DNA of 64,000 nucleotides from Poronia punctata (lineage: Eukaryota; Ascomycota; Sordariomycetes; Xylariales; Xylariaceae): positions 62,001 through 126,000 of the forward strand of contig MU401469.1 in assembly GCA_022579005.1 (NCBI GenBank), read 5' to 3'. Position 1 is the first letter of the stretch. Every line of letters starts with the position of its first letter. The position numbers and the translations under genes were made by a program. Below the pieces are notes generated by a model. That model was not told the origin of the DNA. It ran no database searches and saw only the letters and a list, made by a program, of their open reading frames with translations. Positions 36,165 to 48,153 of this stretch are shown here, in pieces.

Positions 36165-37051
36165 TTATTCCGGATTGTTGGTGCCGTCCGTCTTCTGTCC
36201 GTTACCGCTACCGCTACCGCTACCCCGTTCCACGACGGTGATTCGCGGCGCCAGCTCGCGCAGCGCAGCGACGTCTTCTTCTGTCGGCTTGAAATACCGC
36301 TCCTCGGCCCGATCCGATAACTGTAAGCCGACGAAACCCCAGGCCAAAAGGCCTAGACCCACGCCGATGCGGGTCTTGGGCGATAGGTTCCGGAATACTC
36401 TGTTTAAAAAAGGTGGTCCGGTTGGTTAGTATGATGATGATTTTTTTTTTTGGGGGGGGGGGGGGGGGGTTTTTTTTAAAATCCGTTAATTTAAGATAAA
36501 AAAAAAAAAAAAATAAAAAATTTTTATAACCCTTTTTTTATGTTCTTGCTTGTGTGTTCTGTTTTCTATTTGTGTTGGGTGGTGTGGGGGGGGGGCGCCC
36601 CGCGCCCCCCCCTTTGTTTTCATCTCCGTATCTTTACGATAGATAAAATAAAACTAGATAAAAGGTTTATTCCCCTTTGTGTAGTGTTGTCGCGTTATGT
36701 GATGTAAGAGATATGAGATGATAGGAACTTTTGGAGGTAGGTAGGTAGTAATAGTAATAATAAAAGGATGGTAAGATATCATCCGTCATCCATGGTGGCG
36801 GTTTGTCTGGAACTGATTGACTGACTGACTGACTGACTGACTGGAATGAATGAACCATATCCAGACATATATGCCGATGCCCAGAAGTATGATGCTGATG
36901 GATAAGGGGGAAGGAAAATGGTAGGTGATACAAGAAATGTGAAGCGTGGCTGACTGGCTGGTTGGTTGGTTGGTTGGTTGGCCGGCTGATTGTTGGGTGG
37001 CAGGTGCGTGTGCGTTTGGAGGGTGGTGGTTACTTACTGGAGTAAAGACAT
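36165..37051 (-). CDS. Small predicted single-pass membrane protein (82 aa)
   Basis: I do not recognise the family. Model: a 14-nt first exon (37051-37038, ATG TCT TTA CTC CA) spliced over a 638-bp intron to 36399-36165. The product begins MSLLQVFRNLSPKTRIGVGL, has one hydrophobic helix (IGVGLGLLAWGFVGLQL, residues ~16-32), then a polar tail with SDRAEERYFKPTEEDVAAL and a Gly/Ser-rich end. The donor is GTAAGT and the acceptor TTTAAACAG, and the join is in phase. The short basic N-terminus plus one helix would suit a small mitochondrial inner-membrane or ER protein; this is inference. The second exon reads open upstream only into the intron, and the intron contains G19, A and T homopolymers and a G/C hairpin. 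Confidence 0.6.
36438..36613. repeat. Homopolymer block: T11-G19-T7, A15, and G10/C8 hairpin
   Basis: G19 lies at 36452-36470 between T runs, A-rich sequence follows near 36500, and G10 (36586-36595) faces C8 (36605-36612) across a GC-only loop. It sits inside the intron of the 82-aa gene. Either genuine low-complexity DNA or locally poor sequence. Confidence 0.8.
36816..36842. repeat. (TGAC)n microsatellite
   Basis: About six GACT units, followed further on by (GGTT)n at 36957-36980. Both are in the intron of the 82-aa gene. Confidence 0.8.
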
Positions 37052-38371
37052 GAGTGTGTGTGTCCCAGCTGAGATTAAAAGGCCGAGATGTGATGTGTTA
37101 CTTTTTTCCCTCCTCTTCTTTCTCGCCCCTCTCTCTCTCTTCCCTGAACTAGATAACAGTTTCTTTCCTATACCTTTACGCGAAGGGGGCAAGACAAGGC
37201 GAGAAAAAAAATTAAGAAAGAATATCTGGACACGAGATGTAACCACGTATCGTGTGACGAGTCCGATTTTTTTTTGTGTTTCTTTCTTTCTTTCTTTCTA
37301 TATTGCGTCGTATCAGTCAGATCAGATCACCTTTCCGCCCTCCTTTTCAACTCGTTCGGAGAAAAATCTGACTTGACTGAGAAAAGGTACCAGCCAAACA
37401 AACACTTTAGAAGCCAGGTGACATGTGACGCCACGAGCGAAGGGGGGATGGCAAGAAAGTAAGATGATGATGATGATGATGGATGATGGCGACACTGGAA
37501 TTGGCTGACGCGTCCGCCTCGTCTCGTCTCGTCTCGTCTCTCTGGACTGTATTTCTTTCTTATGAACAGGCCTGCCTATATCGATGATTGAACGGGAGTG
37601 CTTGTTCGCTCGCTGACAGGCGGTGAAAATGACCGAAACGGTTCAGATATATCCGATGTTGGTTGAGTAAGATCTGTCTGTGTCACCGTTTATCTGTACC
37701 GTGTAGGCTCAACTTTGTACCGGGTACTGTTGAATGATGTTTGAGTACTTTGTTCCCTCCTTCTGTTTTTTTGCCCGGTCATGCGTTTCACTACAGGATG
37801 TTTTTGGCTTCCGGTGTTGTCTGCGAGATCATATGGATTGATGGATTTGATGGTCTTTGCATTACCAGATCCGGTTAGAGCCGTGCTTGTGTTGTTGCGT
37901 CCGCCACACTCTGCAAGTCTCCAGCCACACGTAACTGGACATGAGCGTTCTCCGGCATTGGGGCTGACTGTATGTTGTCTTGAACCTTCAGGATATGTGT
38001 CCCACCATCATCGACACTCTTCAAGAAGGATTACCAAGTGAACGTTTCGGATAGCTACTCACCTCATCTACCACGTTTTCTTTCTCGACTCAATAGGTAG
38101 GTGACCCCACGATAATGCACATGGTACGCTATTCGGCAAGCATTTTCAGATGGTCTTAAAATCGATGATAGAACTCTTCGGATTTTTATTGTTGGAGTGG
38201 TTTTCACGGACGCAACCCTTTGTATTGCTACTAAACTTTAGATGATATTTCTTAGTGATCATTAAGGGTGACCCCAATTTCTTTTTACTATTTCTGTGGC
38301 CGACATGGTATGATACACAAGACGGTACAACCTCAAGTATTGCGCCAAACTCTTCCTCCACTGCACGACCC
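37052..38371. other. Intergenic, no gene seen
   Basis: Contains (TTTC)n near 37280-37300, (GATGAT)n at 37465-37485 and (GTCTC)n at 37518-37540. It holds the promoter of the 82-aa gene and the URA5 3' flank. Confidence 0.6.
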
Positions 38372-39049
38372 CTATTCGGTAGCACCATATTTGGATCGGT
38401 ATTCCTCGATTTTCTTGACGACATCTGCGTCAGCGATAACACCCTTCGATCCCGCGGAAATGATATCGTCCAGTTTGATGATGGCTAAGATGGGAATCGA
38501 GTACTCCTTGCGCAACTGGCCGATAGCACTCGTCTTGTCGTCGCCGTCCGGAAGCGTCTCTTGGCGGTCGAGGGCAACAATGATGCCGACAACTGTGCCG
38601 CCCTGGGCGCGGATCATGTCGATGGCTTGGCGTTTGGCAGTACCGGCGGAAACCACGTCGTCGATGATCAGAACGCGTTTTCCCTTGAGCGGGCAGCCGA
38701 CAATCGTGCCGCCCTCTCCGTGATCTTTGGCCTCTTTACGGTCATAGCTGTAAGCCACGCTGCGGTATTTGGCAAAGTCTATGCGGCCAAGGGCATAAAG
38801 GACCGAGGCAGCCAGCGGGATGCCCTTGTAAGCAGGCCCGAAGATGACGTCGAACTCGGGTGCCTCGGCGGCGATCATGTGAGCGTAAGCGTCTGCCATG
38901 GGCATGTGTAGCTCGAGGGTAAAGAAATCACCGGCATTGAAGAAATAAGGTGAGATGCGCTTTGACTTGAGCTCGAACGAACCGAATCGTAGGGCACCGC
39001 CCTCCATGGCTGCGCGCAGGAAGTCCTGCTTATACTGTGGTAAGGCCAT
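38372..39049 (-). CDS. URA5: Orotate phosphoribosyltransferase
   Basis: Converts orotate and PRPP to orotidine 5'-monophosphate, the fifth step of UMP synthesis; cytosolic. Single exon, 225 aa, the normal fungal length. The protein starts [20 protein letters not shown] and shows the substrate loop [15 protein letters not shown], the [10 protein letters not shown] segment, the flexible loop [11 protein letters not shown] and the PRPP-binding motif [13 protein letters not shown]. No oddity is seen. Next gene on the right, NOG1, is transcribed divergently from a 929-bp shared upstream region. Yeast-type regulation cannot be read from the sequence. Confidence 0.97.
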   Translation of the reverse strand: MALPQYKQDFLRAAMEGGALRFGSFELKSKRISPYFFNAGDFFTLELHMPMADAYAHMIAAEAPEFDVIFGPAYKGIPLAASVLYALGRIDFAKYRSVAYSYDRKEAKDHGEGGTIVGCPLKGKRVLIIDDVVSAGTAKRQAIDMIRAQGGTVVGIIVALDRQETLPDGDDKTSAIGQLRKEYSIPILAIIKLDDIISAGSKGVIADADVVKKIEEYRSKYGATE

Positions 39050-39978
39050 TTTTCCGGATGTAGCGTAGAAATGTGGTTGTTATATGTATCTCTCTATGCT
39101 CGGCACACGGAAAGATGACAAGTGCTAGCTACTTCCCAGTTAACTACCTAACGAAGTTTGAATATAGGATTGTGTATATTCATACCGGCCGTGTAAGTCA
39201 CTGTTCCACATATCAGTTTGTTGTTGCAGAGACAGCGGGGTTACTTCTAAAATCACATGGGGTCAAGAAACAATGGAATTGTCATAAGGGAACAGAACGG
39301 CTTCATTTTAACGAGCCATGCCTGATACTTTATATTTCTCATCGAAAATTCAATATCCATTGTCCAACTCTATTTCCCGAAGTGGGATGAATGGCCGCGA
39401 CAGTCTTTTTGGCGGGGTAACTAGACGTGGGATAGTAGTGAAAAGAACCACGACTTACAGGCTTATCTCACAGAATATGAGAGCGAGGAAGAGACTCCAA
39501 TCCAAGTATGAGAATATACAATAACCAGGGACGTTGATCTTGCCGCATAAGGGATATAATCCTTTCGCTTCTCTACTTCGTGATGGTATTTGACAACCTG
39601 GGACGCCGACCTCTTGCCCAGGGGTCCAATAATATTTGGTCCTTCTCCCATTCTCAAACCGGGGTTGGTACCTATCGATAAGATAAGGCGAAGACTGATA
39701 CAGTCCCCCACGGCCCCACACGGTTTTTTTTCTATTGCCCCTAGTATCAATAACGACTCTATCTACCCCGATACTGACGGCCAGCGCTGAGTGAGTGTAC
39801 ATATCTCGCTTCCTGTCGCAGTCAACTAAGCTCGATTTCGCTTGCCGACCTACCATCGAAAAGCAGGCGATTTATTTTTTTATCACAAAGATCACGGGCT
39901 TAAGACTCTCACCACCACTCCGTATAAACTCAACCGTCGAAATTTCCAGTGCGCTAGTCGCACCCCAATCGGCCCAAG
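39050..39978. other. Divergent promoter region URA5/NOG1
   Basis: 929 bp between the two start codons, of mixed composition, with no supported gene. Open frames on both strands near 39455-39856 overlap one another and show no motif. Confidence 0.6.
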
Positions 39979-42900
39979 ATGAAGACAACTTGGAAAGATA
40001 TCGCCCCGGTGCCCACCTCGACCGAGTTTCTCGATGTTCGTATCCCGCATGTGTAAATTCGCCGACGATACAGCTGTTGACCAATGGATCCGAATACAGA
40101 TTGTTTTATCGCGAACTCAGCGCCGGTTGCCAACCCAGATTCGAAGGTAAGGCAGAGCCACTTCCTCGCCGGGAAGGTGCTGGAAATTCTAGAGAAACGA
40201 GTTGCTAACATTCTATCCAGTGGTTTCAAAATTTCGAGAATTCGTACGCTTGACTCTAAGCCGATTCCACGTGCTCCCATAGCTTACCAGTGTTGTAGGG
40301 GCTTTCTATACCCGCAAAGTCAAATTCACGGCCGAGACGTTCTCGGAAAAGCTGTCCCTCATCTTGGTTCGTCAACAGGTCCGAATGCCTCTCGAAAACC
40401 AATCCACTAATACCTTATGCAGGAGGGATTCCCGCGCCTGAACGACTTACATCCGTTCCATAAAGATTTGATGAACGTAGGTCAACCGGAGACTACATAC
40501 TACATAAATCAGGGGTTTCATTTTCTGACTACCGCTGTAGACATTATATGATGCCGACCATTTCCGTATTGCGTTGGGTCAACTTGCGACGGCGAAGAGT
40601 CTCATAGAAAGCATTTCTCGCGATTACGGTACGTTGCTCTTACTAGTCTAATTCTCAACCGTATTCCCTGCCTATTCCACCCGGGAGATGGCTGTATCGG
40701 TCCTATGGGATTCAAAGATTGGTTGCGGGTTTACTAATTGTATTCGACAGTCCGCCTCCTCAAATACGCACAGTCTTTGTACCAATGGTGAGTTATCACC
40801 GAACGACGGCAACAATATGGAATTTGAGTTAACAATGTCAAAAGCAAACAACTAAAACGAGCCGCTCTCGGTCGCATGGCCACCCTAACACGCCGACTGA
40901 AGGACCCCCTACTCTATTTGGACCAGGTCCGCCAACATCTTGGCCGTCTTCCTTCTATAGACCCGACCGCCAGGACACTGTTAATCTGCGGTTTCCCCAA
41001 CACGGGAAAGAGTTCGTTCCTCAAATCGATCTCGAGAGCGGATGTGGAAGTTATGCCATGTAAGTACTACATGACCCTACACCACACCATTCACAATAAT
41101 GTGGTACTGATAGCAGTTATAGATGCCTTCACAACTAAAAGTCTTTTGTGAGTATTGTAATCCGCTCAAGGAGAGGTTCTGCCGTCAGCAGTCGGGGGAG
41201 TTTGCTGCCTCGGGGGGTCATTGGTGATGCGACAGGAACTGACTTTTGCCAGTGTTGGTCATTTCGACTACCAGTATCTCAGATTGTAAGTCTCTTTGCA
41301 CTTCTCTTTTTCTTAATTAGCGAATACTGACTCGGTGAATACAGCCAAGCCATTGATACCCCTGGTGTCCTGGATCATCCACTTGAAGAGATGGTATGTA
41401 TACTGCCTCTGTTTTCTTCATGACGCATACTAACGTCTTCCGGTAGAATACCATTGAAATGCGTAAGAAACGAGATAACCGAGTTCTTTAACCATGTGCA
41501 GAACCTAACATGACTCGCAGAATCTATCACTGCCATAGCGCATCTTCGAGCTGCGATCCTCTACTTTATGGATTTGTCCGAGCAGTGCGGCTACAGCGTA
41601 AAGTCACAGATGCAGGTGCGATCTGGATCTGTCCTACATAGCCGTTTCCGTCAATGCTAACCCGCTACCAGCTGTTCCGGAGTCTGAAGCCTCTGTTTGC
41701 AAATAAGTTGATCTTCATCATCATCAACAAGATTGATGTTCTGAAAAGGGAGGAATTGGACGCAGCCACTGCTGCGGAGCTCGATGAGCTCACTTCCTCT
41801 TCCGGAGTCGAAGTGCTCGAACTATCGTGTATGGATCATGTCCCGCTCTGCAGCCTTTTTTTTCGGACTCAGGAGAGAAGGGTGACTTGCTAACTTTCAT
41901 TTTCTACTAGGCAATACGGCCGAAGGCGTACAGGAAGCCAAGAATCTTGTCTCTGAAAGACTTCTAGCGCACAGAGTTAGCGAGAAAGTCAATGCCGGCA
42001 CGAGCAGCAGTGGTGTACTGGGCAGCCGATTGGCCGACGTCATGTCGAGAATCCATGTGGCCCAGCCAACCGAAGTGCGGGAGAGCTTTATTCCAGCCGC
42101 GGCTTTAGCGAAGAAGAAGTTCTCGAAGGAGGATCCAGACCGGCCCATGCTCGCCAGAGATGTGGAGGGAATGAATGGCGGCGCCGGCGTGTTCAACGTC
42201 GATCTGAAAGCCGACTATCTTCTCGAGAATCCCGAGTGGAAATACGACAAGATCCCCGAGGTCTTTGACGGCAAGAATATCTACGACTTTGTGGATCCCG
42301 ACATTGAGGAGAAGTTACAAGCACTGGAGGAAGAAGAGGAGAAGCTCGAGGCTGAGGGTTACTACGACTCGGATGAAGAAATCGATGATGTGGATGCGGC
42401 CGAAATCCGCAGAAAAGCCGAACAGATCCGGACAAAGCAGGCACTCATCCGCAACGAGGGCCGGATGCGGAGAGTCAAGAACCGTGCTGCTCTCCCACGC
42501 AGTGCTATCAAGAAGCCGCTATCGCAACTCCAGGACTCTCTTGATCAGTTGGGTGTTGATACAGAAGAACTCCAGCTTCGTGGCCGTTCCCAGATGGTGA
42601 GCCGGGGCCGCTCCATGTCTCGGAGCAGACTCGGTACCGAGGATTCGAATGCCATGGAGATCGACAAGACGCCGCAAGAGCGGTTGCGGTCCAAGAGCCG
42701 TCCCAGAGACAGGAGCACGCCGGCTACAAATCGTCGCACAGATGGTGTGGTGGATGCTACGGCACGCACTGCCGTCGAGAGACAAGCCAAGTTGAGCCAG
42801 AGGAAGATGAATCGCAACGCCCGACAAGGAGAAGCAGATCGACACACGACCGCCGCTCTCGCCAGACATTTGGTATGTCCAACCACCACTCCCAATCAAT

Positions 42901-42991
42901 TTTGTTTCCCAGGTTTCAATTATTATGCTGACAAGACTTTTCTTCACAGTTTGCCGGAAAGAGAGGCAACGGCACAGCGTCCCATCGTTAA
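39979..42991 (+). CDS. NOG1: Nucleolar GTP-binding protein Nog1
   Basis: GTPase that binds pre-60S particles and is needed for their maturation in the nucleolus and nucleus. Sixteen exons: 39979-40035, 40100-40146, 40221-40243, 40299-40366, 40423-40476, 40541-40628, 40751-40787, 40845-41059, 41123-41147, 41253-41285, 41345-41393, 41447-41462, 41521-41615, 41672-41828, 41911-42872, 42950-42991; 655 aa with all phases in register. Visible: [17 protein letters not shown] at the N-terminus, G1 [10 protein letters not shown]3 DTPG, switch-adjacent HPLEEMNTIEMQSITAI, G4 NKID, then the Nog1 C-terminal region ([20 protein letters not shown]), an acidic stretch and a basic Arg/Ser tail ending [13 protein letters not shown]. 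Exon 12 is only 16 nt. The acceptor of exon 8 (CAAAAG) is purine-rich but gives the conserved [12 protein letters not shown]. Confidence 0.96.
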
Positions 42992-44169
42992 GTATGTTAC
43001 GACTTTATGGAAAAGGCCTTCTTTCTGTTCCCAGTTATCAGGATGGTGGAACAGGCTCCTCACCGGGGAGAGAGAGAGAGAGAGAGAGAGGCAAATTGGT
43101 TGTACTGGGGCTGTATATATGACGCAATGGTTTACGAACACATGGTCTCGGTCTACAATATTGCTTCTGCTGCTCTCTTTCATACTTGGGCACTTGGGCA
43201 GGGCAGGGCTGACCTTACCTGGCTGGCATAAGAGGGGTGGGGAGAAGAAGAAGAAGGAACGAGGTGTCAAAAACGTATGAAGACTCTTTTTTCATGGGCG
43301 TTCCGGACCGGAAATCAGGGCATATCCTTTCTCATTATCGCAACCTTCTTCTCGTAACTTGTTAGAGAGATACATGATACGCTTTGTTTTCTTTGAAGTC
43401 AATCTATCCGGTGAAATACTCTGTTTTGTCTGATGTGACGCTACAAAATACAAAATCGGACTTGTACCCCTGATTTTATAAGTAAGAAGTAATTGTAACA
43501 CTGCATCTTCGACTTTGAAGTCTTTCCATGCATTTTTAATGTCGAATACTGATTGATGAAACAAAGATAGGGTGCTAAATTGTCATGGACGACTATATCA
43601 ACAAATACCAGCTACTCGTAGTAGATCTAAGATGGACAAGTCGAGCCCATTGCTTTTTTGATCCTGTAGCTTGTTTCGAATCTAATATCCCTAACCCTAA
43701 ACCCAGATGAACGGTAACCAGGTAATCATATCCTGTCCGTAGCCCGTCCCTTTATATCCATCCATCCATAATGTCTACTACTTGTCCCATTTCGTCTATT
43801 GTATCCGAAAATTCAGAACCAACCGTCTTAACTAACCACAAAAAACAAAGAAGAGATTCCCCAACCAATACTGCCCTGCCCATCTAACAAAAAACGCCAG
43901 CCGGGGAGATATGCATATGATGAGTGAAGGAGTGATGAATGCAAGGGACGGAGTTGTAAGTGAAGTGAGCAATTCGTTGGGAAAAGGTAAAGAGGAGCTA
44001 ACAAACTCAGCTGGCGAAGACCTATCGTTAGAATGTGGCCCGTATTGGTCGCGGCCGCCAAGACGCTGAAGATTTCGGATTTGAAACGGCCAGGTAGGCC
44101 CGTTCTACTGAGTTGGTGCCAGGTCAAATACCTTTATTGTTTTGTTGAATTCGTCAGCATTCCGAGGTT
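42992..44169. other. Convergent intergenic region NOG1/acetyltransferase
   Basis: No gene is supported. It starts just after a (GA)n run at 43069-43091, and contains a telomere-like CCCTAACCCTAAACCC string at 43689-43704. The exact 3' end of the acetyltransferase gene is uncertain. Confidence 0.55.
43069..43091. repeat. (GA)n microsatellite
   Basis: About eleven GA units directly downstream of the NOG1 stop, in its 3' flank. Confidence 0.85.
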
Positions 44170-45646
44170 TTATGTAATTAATATGGTTTCTCCCCATGGG
44201 CGTGGGAAACCAGTTGGTAAAACCAAAGGGAGGGAGATAGAGCTGTGACTATGCTGAGATAGAGAAGAATAGGGTTCTCTTCTTTCTGTTACTGGGTGCT
44301 TGTTGCTTACAATATCGTGCCAGCCACCGCCTCCAAAGGTCGCGATGCTGGGATTTAGGTAAGAGAATCCAAAGCGTTTGTAGTAGTTTACCAGGTACTA
44401 TTTGATGTAGGTAGACCAGTCAGCTGCTGCCTTATAGTCCTACTAGGTCGACTTTAAAAAGAATAGAGTCCGAAATCTAGACAGTTACTTATGCAACGAG
44501 GTGGTCACAGGGGGGGGGGGGGGGTTGGAGTTGCGTGAAATGGTGGGAAAGGGCATGAGGCAAGAAAAGGGTAAACTGGATCGACAGTCACCTACGTCCT
44601 GACAAATAAGCGCAATACGACCAGCGAGGTCCGAGCTTTTGGCCTGCTGCATGTAGGCCTTGACTAGCAGCTTTCCCATGCCGACGCCCTGGAGCTTGGG
44701 ATGGACGGCCAACGAGTGGAGACAGATGGTCCGGCCTATTTCCTGGTGGCCAACGGAAGAAGGGCCAGACGGAATCGTCTTGTAATCACGTGGGTAGTCC
44801 ATTGCGCCGTCCGTGACAATCAAGTCCCGCGTGCGCGTGCCCACGAGATGGGCTAGGAGCACACTTACGGCCCCGTCGCTGCGGCTCGTCTCCACGGGGT
44901 GAGCGGTGCTCAGCGTCTCGATTTCCCATCCCTGTGCCTTGGCGGGCACGACGGTGCAGAAGATGCCCATGGTAAGTTCAGGACATTTCGTCAGCCGATA
45001 CTCGAACTAGGACAGCCGAGAAATTAGAAAATGCTATCTGTAAACGGGAAGGAAAAAGGGAATCCAGGAGGGCAAGAAAAGAGAAGGAGTTCTAGAAAAG
45101 TACGAGATTTCAACCTACCTTGTCTCTCGTGCAGCGGTATTCAGGGTTGGAAAAAGCCGCATTCTCCAGCGCAACGCAGCTCTCTAGATCAGAGATGCTC
45201 AGCGGTCGGACCAGAGGCGAGAAGACAAAGGGCAAAAGATCCTGGACCCCTAGCTTCGAGTTATTGTGCTGCTGTAAGCGGCGCTCGTCACTCATAGTCT
45301 TCTGCACTTGGACAATGTCGTCGTCGAGATCTTCCGAATCGTCCACCGCATCCTCCGTGACCGCATATGCAACAGTGGCTGTAGGTTTTACGAAGGACTC
45401 GTGACTGGTCTTTGCCGGTGATATGGATGCATGCCCGGGCGCAGTCGCCGACAACGGGGCCCCGATTTCCTCGCCTTCCTCGTCTTCCCCATCCCCTTTG
45501 CCCACCAACGCTCCTTTTACCTTATCATCCACCTGCTGTACGTAGTCGTCATTGCTCTTGACCTCCTTGGTCTTCTCTCGTCCCTTGTGCTTTGGGGAAA
45601 GAGCGGACATGTTCCCAATCCACGGGGGTCCAAATGGTAAAACCAA
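44170..45646 (-). CDS. GNAT N-acetyltransferase, arylalkylamine/polyamine type (AANAT-like)
   Basis: Predicted acetyl-CoA-dependent amine acetyltransferase related to serotonin N-acetyltransferase and yeast Paa1; the natural amine is not known. Exons 45646-45119, 45006-44596 and 44397-44170 give 388 aa. The first ~130 residues are acidic and disordered. The domain opens with VRPLSISDLESCVALENAAF, spliced to FEYRLTKCPELTMGIF, then RTICLHSLAVHPKLQGVGMG, which is motif A with the Q/R-x-x-G-x-G/A acetyl-CoA loop, then DLAGRIALICQDYLVNYYKR and FGFSYLNPSIATFGGGGWHD. The last exon sits beyond an intron containing a C15 run on the coding strand, and is easily missed. After GGGGWHDI the frame can run to the stop at 44170 or be spliced at GTAAGC, so the last ~40 residues are unsure. 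The start could also be the internal ATG at 45610. Confidence 0.85.
44510..44524. repeat. G15 homopolymer in an intron
   Basis: Lies in intron 2 (44398-44595) of the acetyltransferase. On the coding strand it is a C15 run. Confidence 0.85.
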
Positions 45647-48153
45647 CAGATGTTTAAAGAGCTACAAAATGAGCTACTCCCACATCAAAGTGAAGTATGT
45701 GACCGTCAAGCAAGGTCGGACGCATATATTGGACCACACGCAGAGCGTCGGTGAAAGCGAAGATTGGGGGAGGAGGATAAAGCTTGATTGGAAGTGCTTC
45801 TCAGCCCAAGGGAGCCCTGGCACTCGAAGATCTTCCCGACTTGGTTTTTTCGGATGACTTTTTGAGTGGACTCGTGATCGCCGTTGCTCTGTTGGTCAGG
45901 CTCCTGTTAAAAGCTGTCCAATAATATGGAAGATATTTGAAGAAGGACTGAAATCTCCAACCTAATCGAGGTCGTGATACTCGTATGGTTAAATATCAGG
46001 GAGAATTATAAACGAGGCCAAGTTGACAGATTTGCGAGTTTCGTATGGTTGGGATATCGACTTTGAATCCTCGTCTAACTTTATGTACGCGGCAAACAGG
46101 GAAAGTACGAGTACTCGATGCAAGTCCATCCACATCTTCAGAATGGTGGTACCTTCGTCTTGAGTTGACGAACCAGGGGCTAGGGTATGGTACGTCCATG
46201 TCCCACACATACATAATACCTACTTTAGTAACCCTAGCATACATGCATGCATGCAAACAAGGACATACATAGACCCTATGGGGCATGTACATATATAAAG
46301 TGTCACTTGACACAAAACGGCAAAACATTCGTCACCATCGACCTAGGTCCTACTGCCCTACATACACTCCTTCCTACGTAAAATACAATACGTACCAGGC
46401 ATGCGCTCATGTAGGTAAGGAAGGAGTTATCATGGCGCGCAGGTTCTCCTGCCCAGTTAAACGTAGCGTCGTAGCCTCTGTAACAGGGCGCAATCGATAC
46501 TGTCCGCGATTTATACCACATTTTATTATCTGCCTGTCTGGTACTGGCCAAGAATACGCGGGGTATAAGGTACTGTACAGTGTATGCCAGCCTGAAGTAT
46601 GCATGCAACGCAACCATATATAATAGTATATAATATACACGTATAATATATAATACATAGTACACATACCTAGGTTACATGATGTACGTGCTCTGGGCAG
46701 GTATGAAACGGGACCTTGTAGGTACTAAGTCCATAGATAAAAAGTATCCATGTATTTCTCTTCTGACATTGCCATCTTGCTCACATGACTAGACTCCCGC
46801 TGCCTGATCAGAATCTGGCCTTCACCTTCTACTTCGCATTTTACTTGTCTTCCCTGGCCGTCTGGTCTCCCTTTATCCCCTTCTCTTCTCTATTCCCCGT
46901 ACCATGCCGTGACCACTGAATGAGGCAGGGATTGACTTGCTGCCCTCATATCTACATCACCCCTATGGATCCCCCCAAGCTCTGACGCATTTAAACTTCA
47001 GTCCGAACCGTGGCTAAGATATTCGAAGGCTGCATAAACACTATACTACCCCACCATCGCTCAGCACTAAACTACTAGCTTTTCCAGTAGACATACGTCG
47101 CCGCATCGCCGCATCGGCCATTCACCCGGCACCAGCACGGCCGGACTGGTTAGGTAGGTAAAGGGATGAGGGGCGGAAGAGTTACGGCGAGGCGGCGGGC
47201 GAGGCGGAGCTAAACTTATAGGCTGTCAAATCGGCGGGTATCATTGCTTGTCTCCTTTGCTTTATCGTACACCCCACCCCCCGGCTTCGTCATAGCCTGG
47301 CATCAATTCCCACACGTAGACACGTAGACAACCAGCTAGTTATCCACCATCCCTTACCATCAACTTTCACCTCTATCCCGGGAAGCGCCACGTCCCAACC
47401 TTGTCCAACCACCAACCCAGAGCTAACCTGACCCACAATCTGCCCTCCACGGCCCCTCCATATCCCACTCTCAACTTCGACCGCGTCCTGTGCACCAAGA
47501 CTGTTGTCATCACGACTAGCATCGTTGCTAAAATGGCATGCATAAATGCGTAGATCAACCGGGAAGATGGGAGAAACGCAATGCCGAGAAAAGGCAAAAC
47601 AACGTGAAAAAGAATAATGAAAAAGAAAAACCCAAAAATTCCTTGCGCGCGCGCGAAAAAAAAAAGAATAAAGCAAAACAACACATTTGGTATTTTTCAT
47701 CGCTTCCCATTCAACTTTTCTGTTCTTTTGGTATCGTGGTATCTTGGTATCTCGCTGCAGCAGTGTTCGTGTCCATCCCAGTCCATCTGCAACGCCCTAT
47801 ACTGCCCAAGGCAGAAGTCATGGTATCATGTATCCCAGTGTATTCGTGCAAATAGCATCAGTAAATAGTCGTGTGAGCGCCGTCACTCGATCCTATTGAG
47901 GGGAATCAAACAGAGAGGACGTAAAGTGGAGAGGGGGGAAAAAAGAGAGAAAGCAATCCCGAAAAACAATCGGCGACAAATCATACCAGGTAAAACCATG
48001 TAAAACTATAAAGCCAACAAACCCATCGCATGGACTACCGGCTATAAAGAAAAGAGAAAACAAAAACGAAAACCAGGACCGACCGAGGCACGCCAGGGGT
48101 ATATCCAGCCGGAGGGGGTATTTGCATGTATGGCATCTAGAAAGACGAGGAAT
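45647..48153. other. Intergenic: acetyltransferase promoter, KH gene 3' flank
   Basis: No gene is supported. Visible features are GCATGCATGCATGC near 46243-46256, a CT-rich block at 46800-46900, a short GC-alternating run at 47646-47655 and scattered A-rich sequence at 47590-47680. Open frames here are not domain-bearing. Confidence 0.55.
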
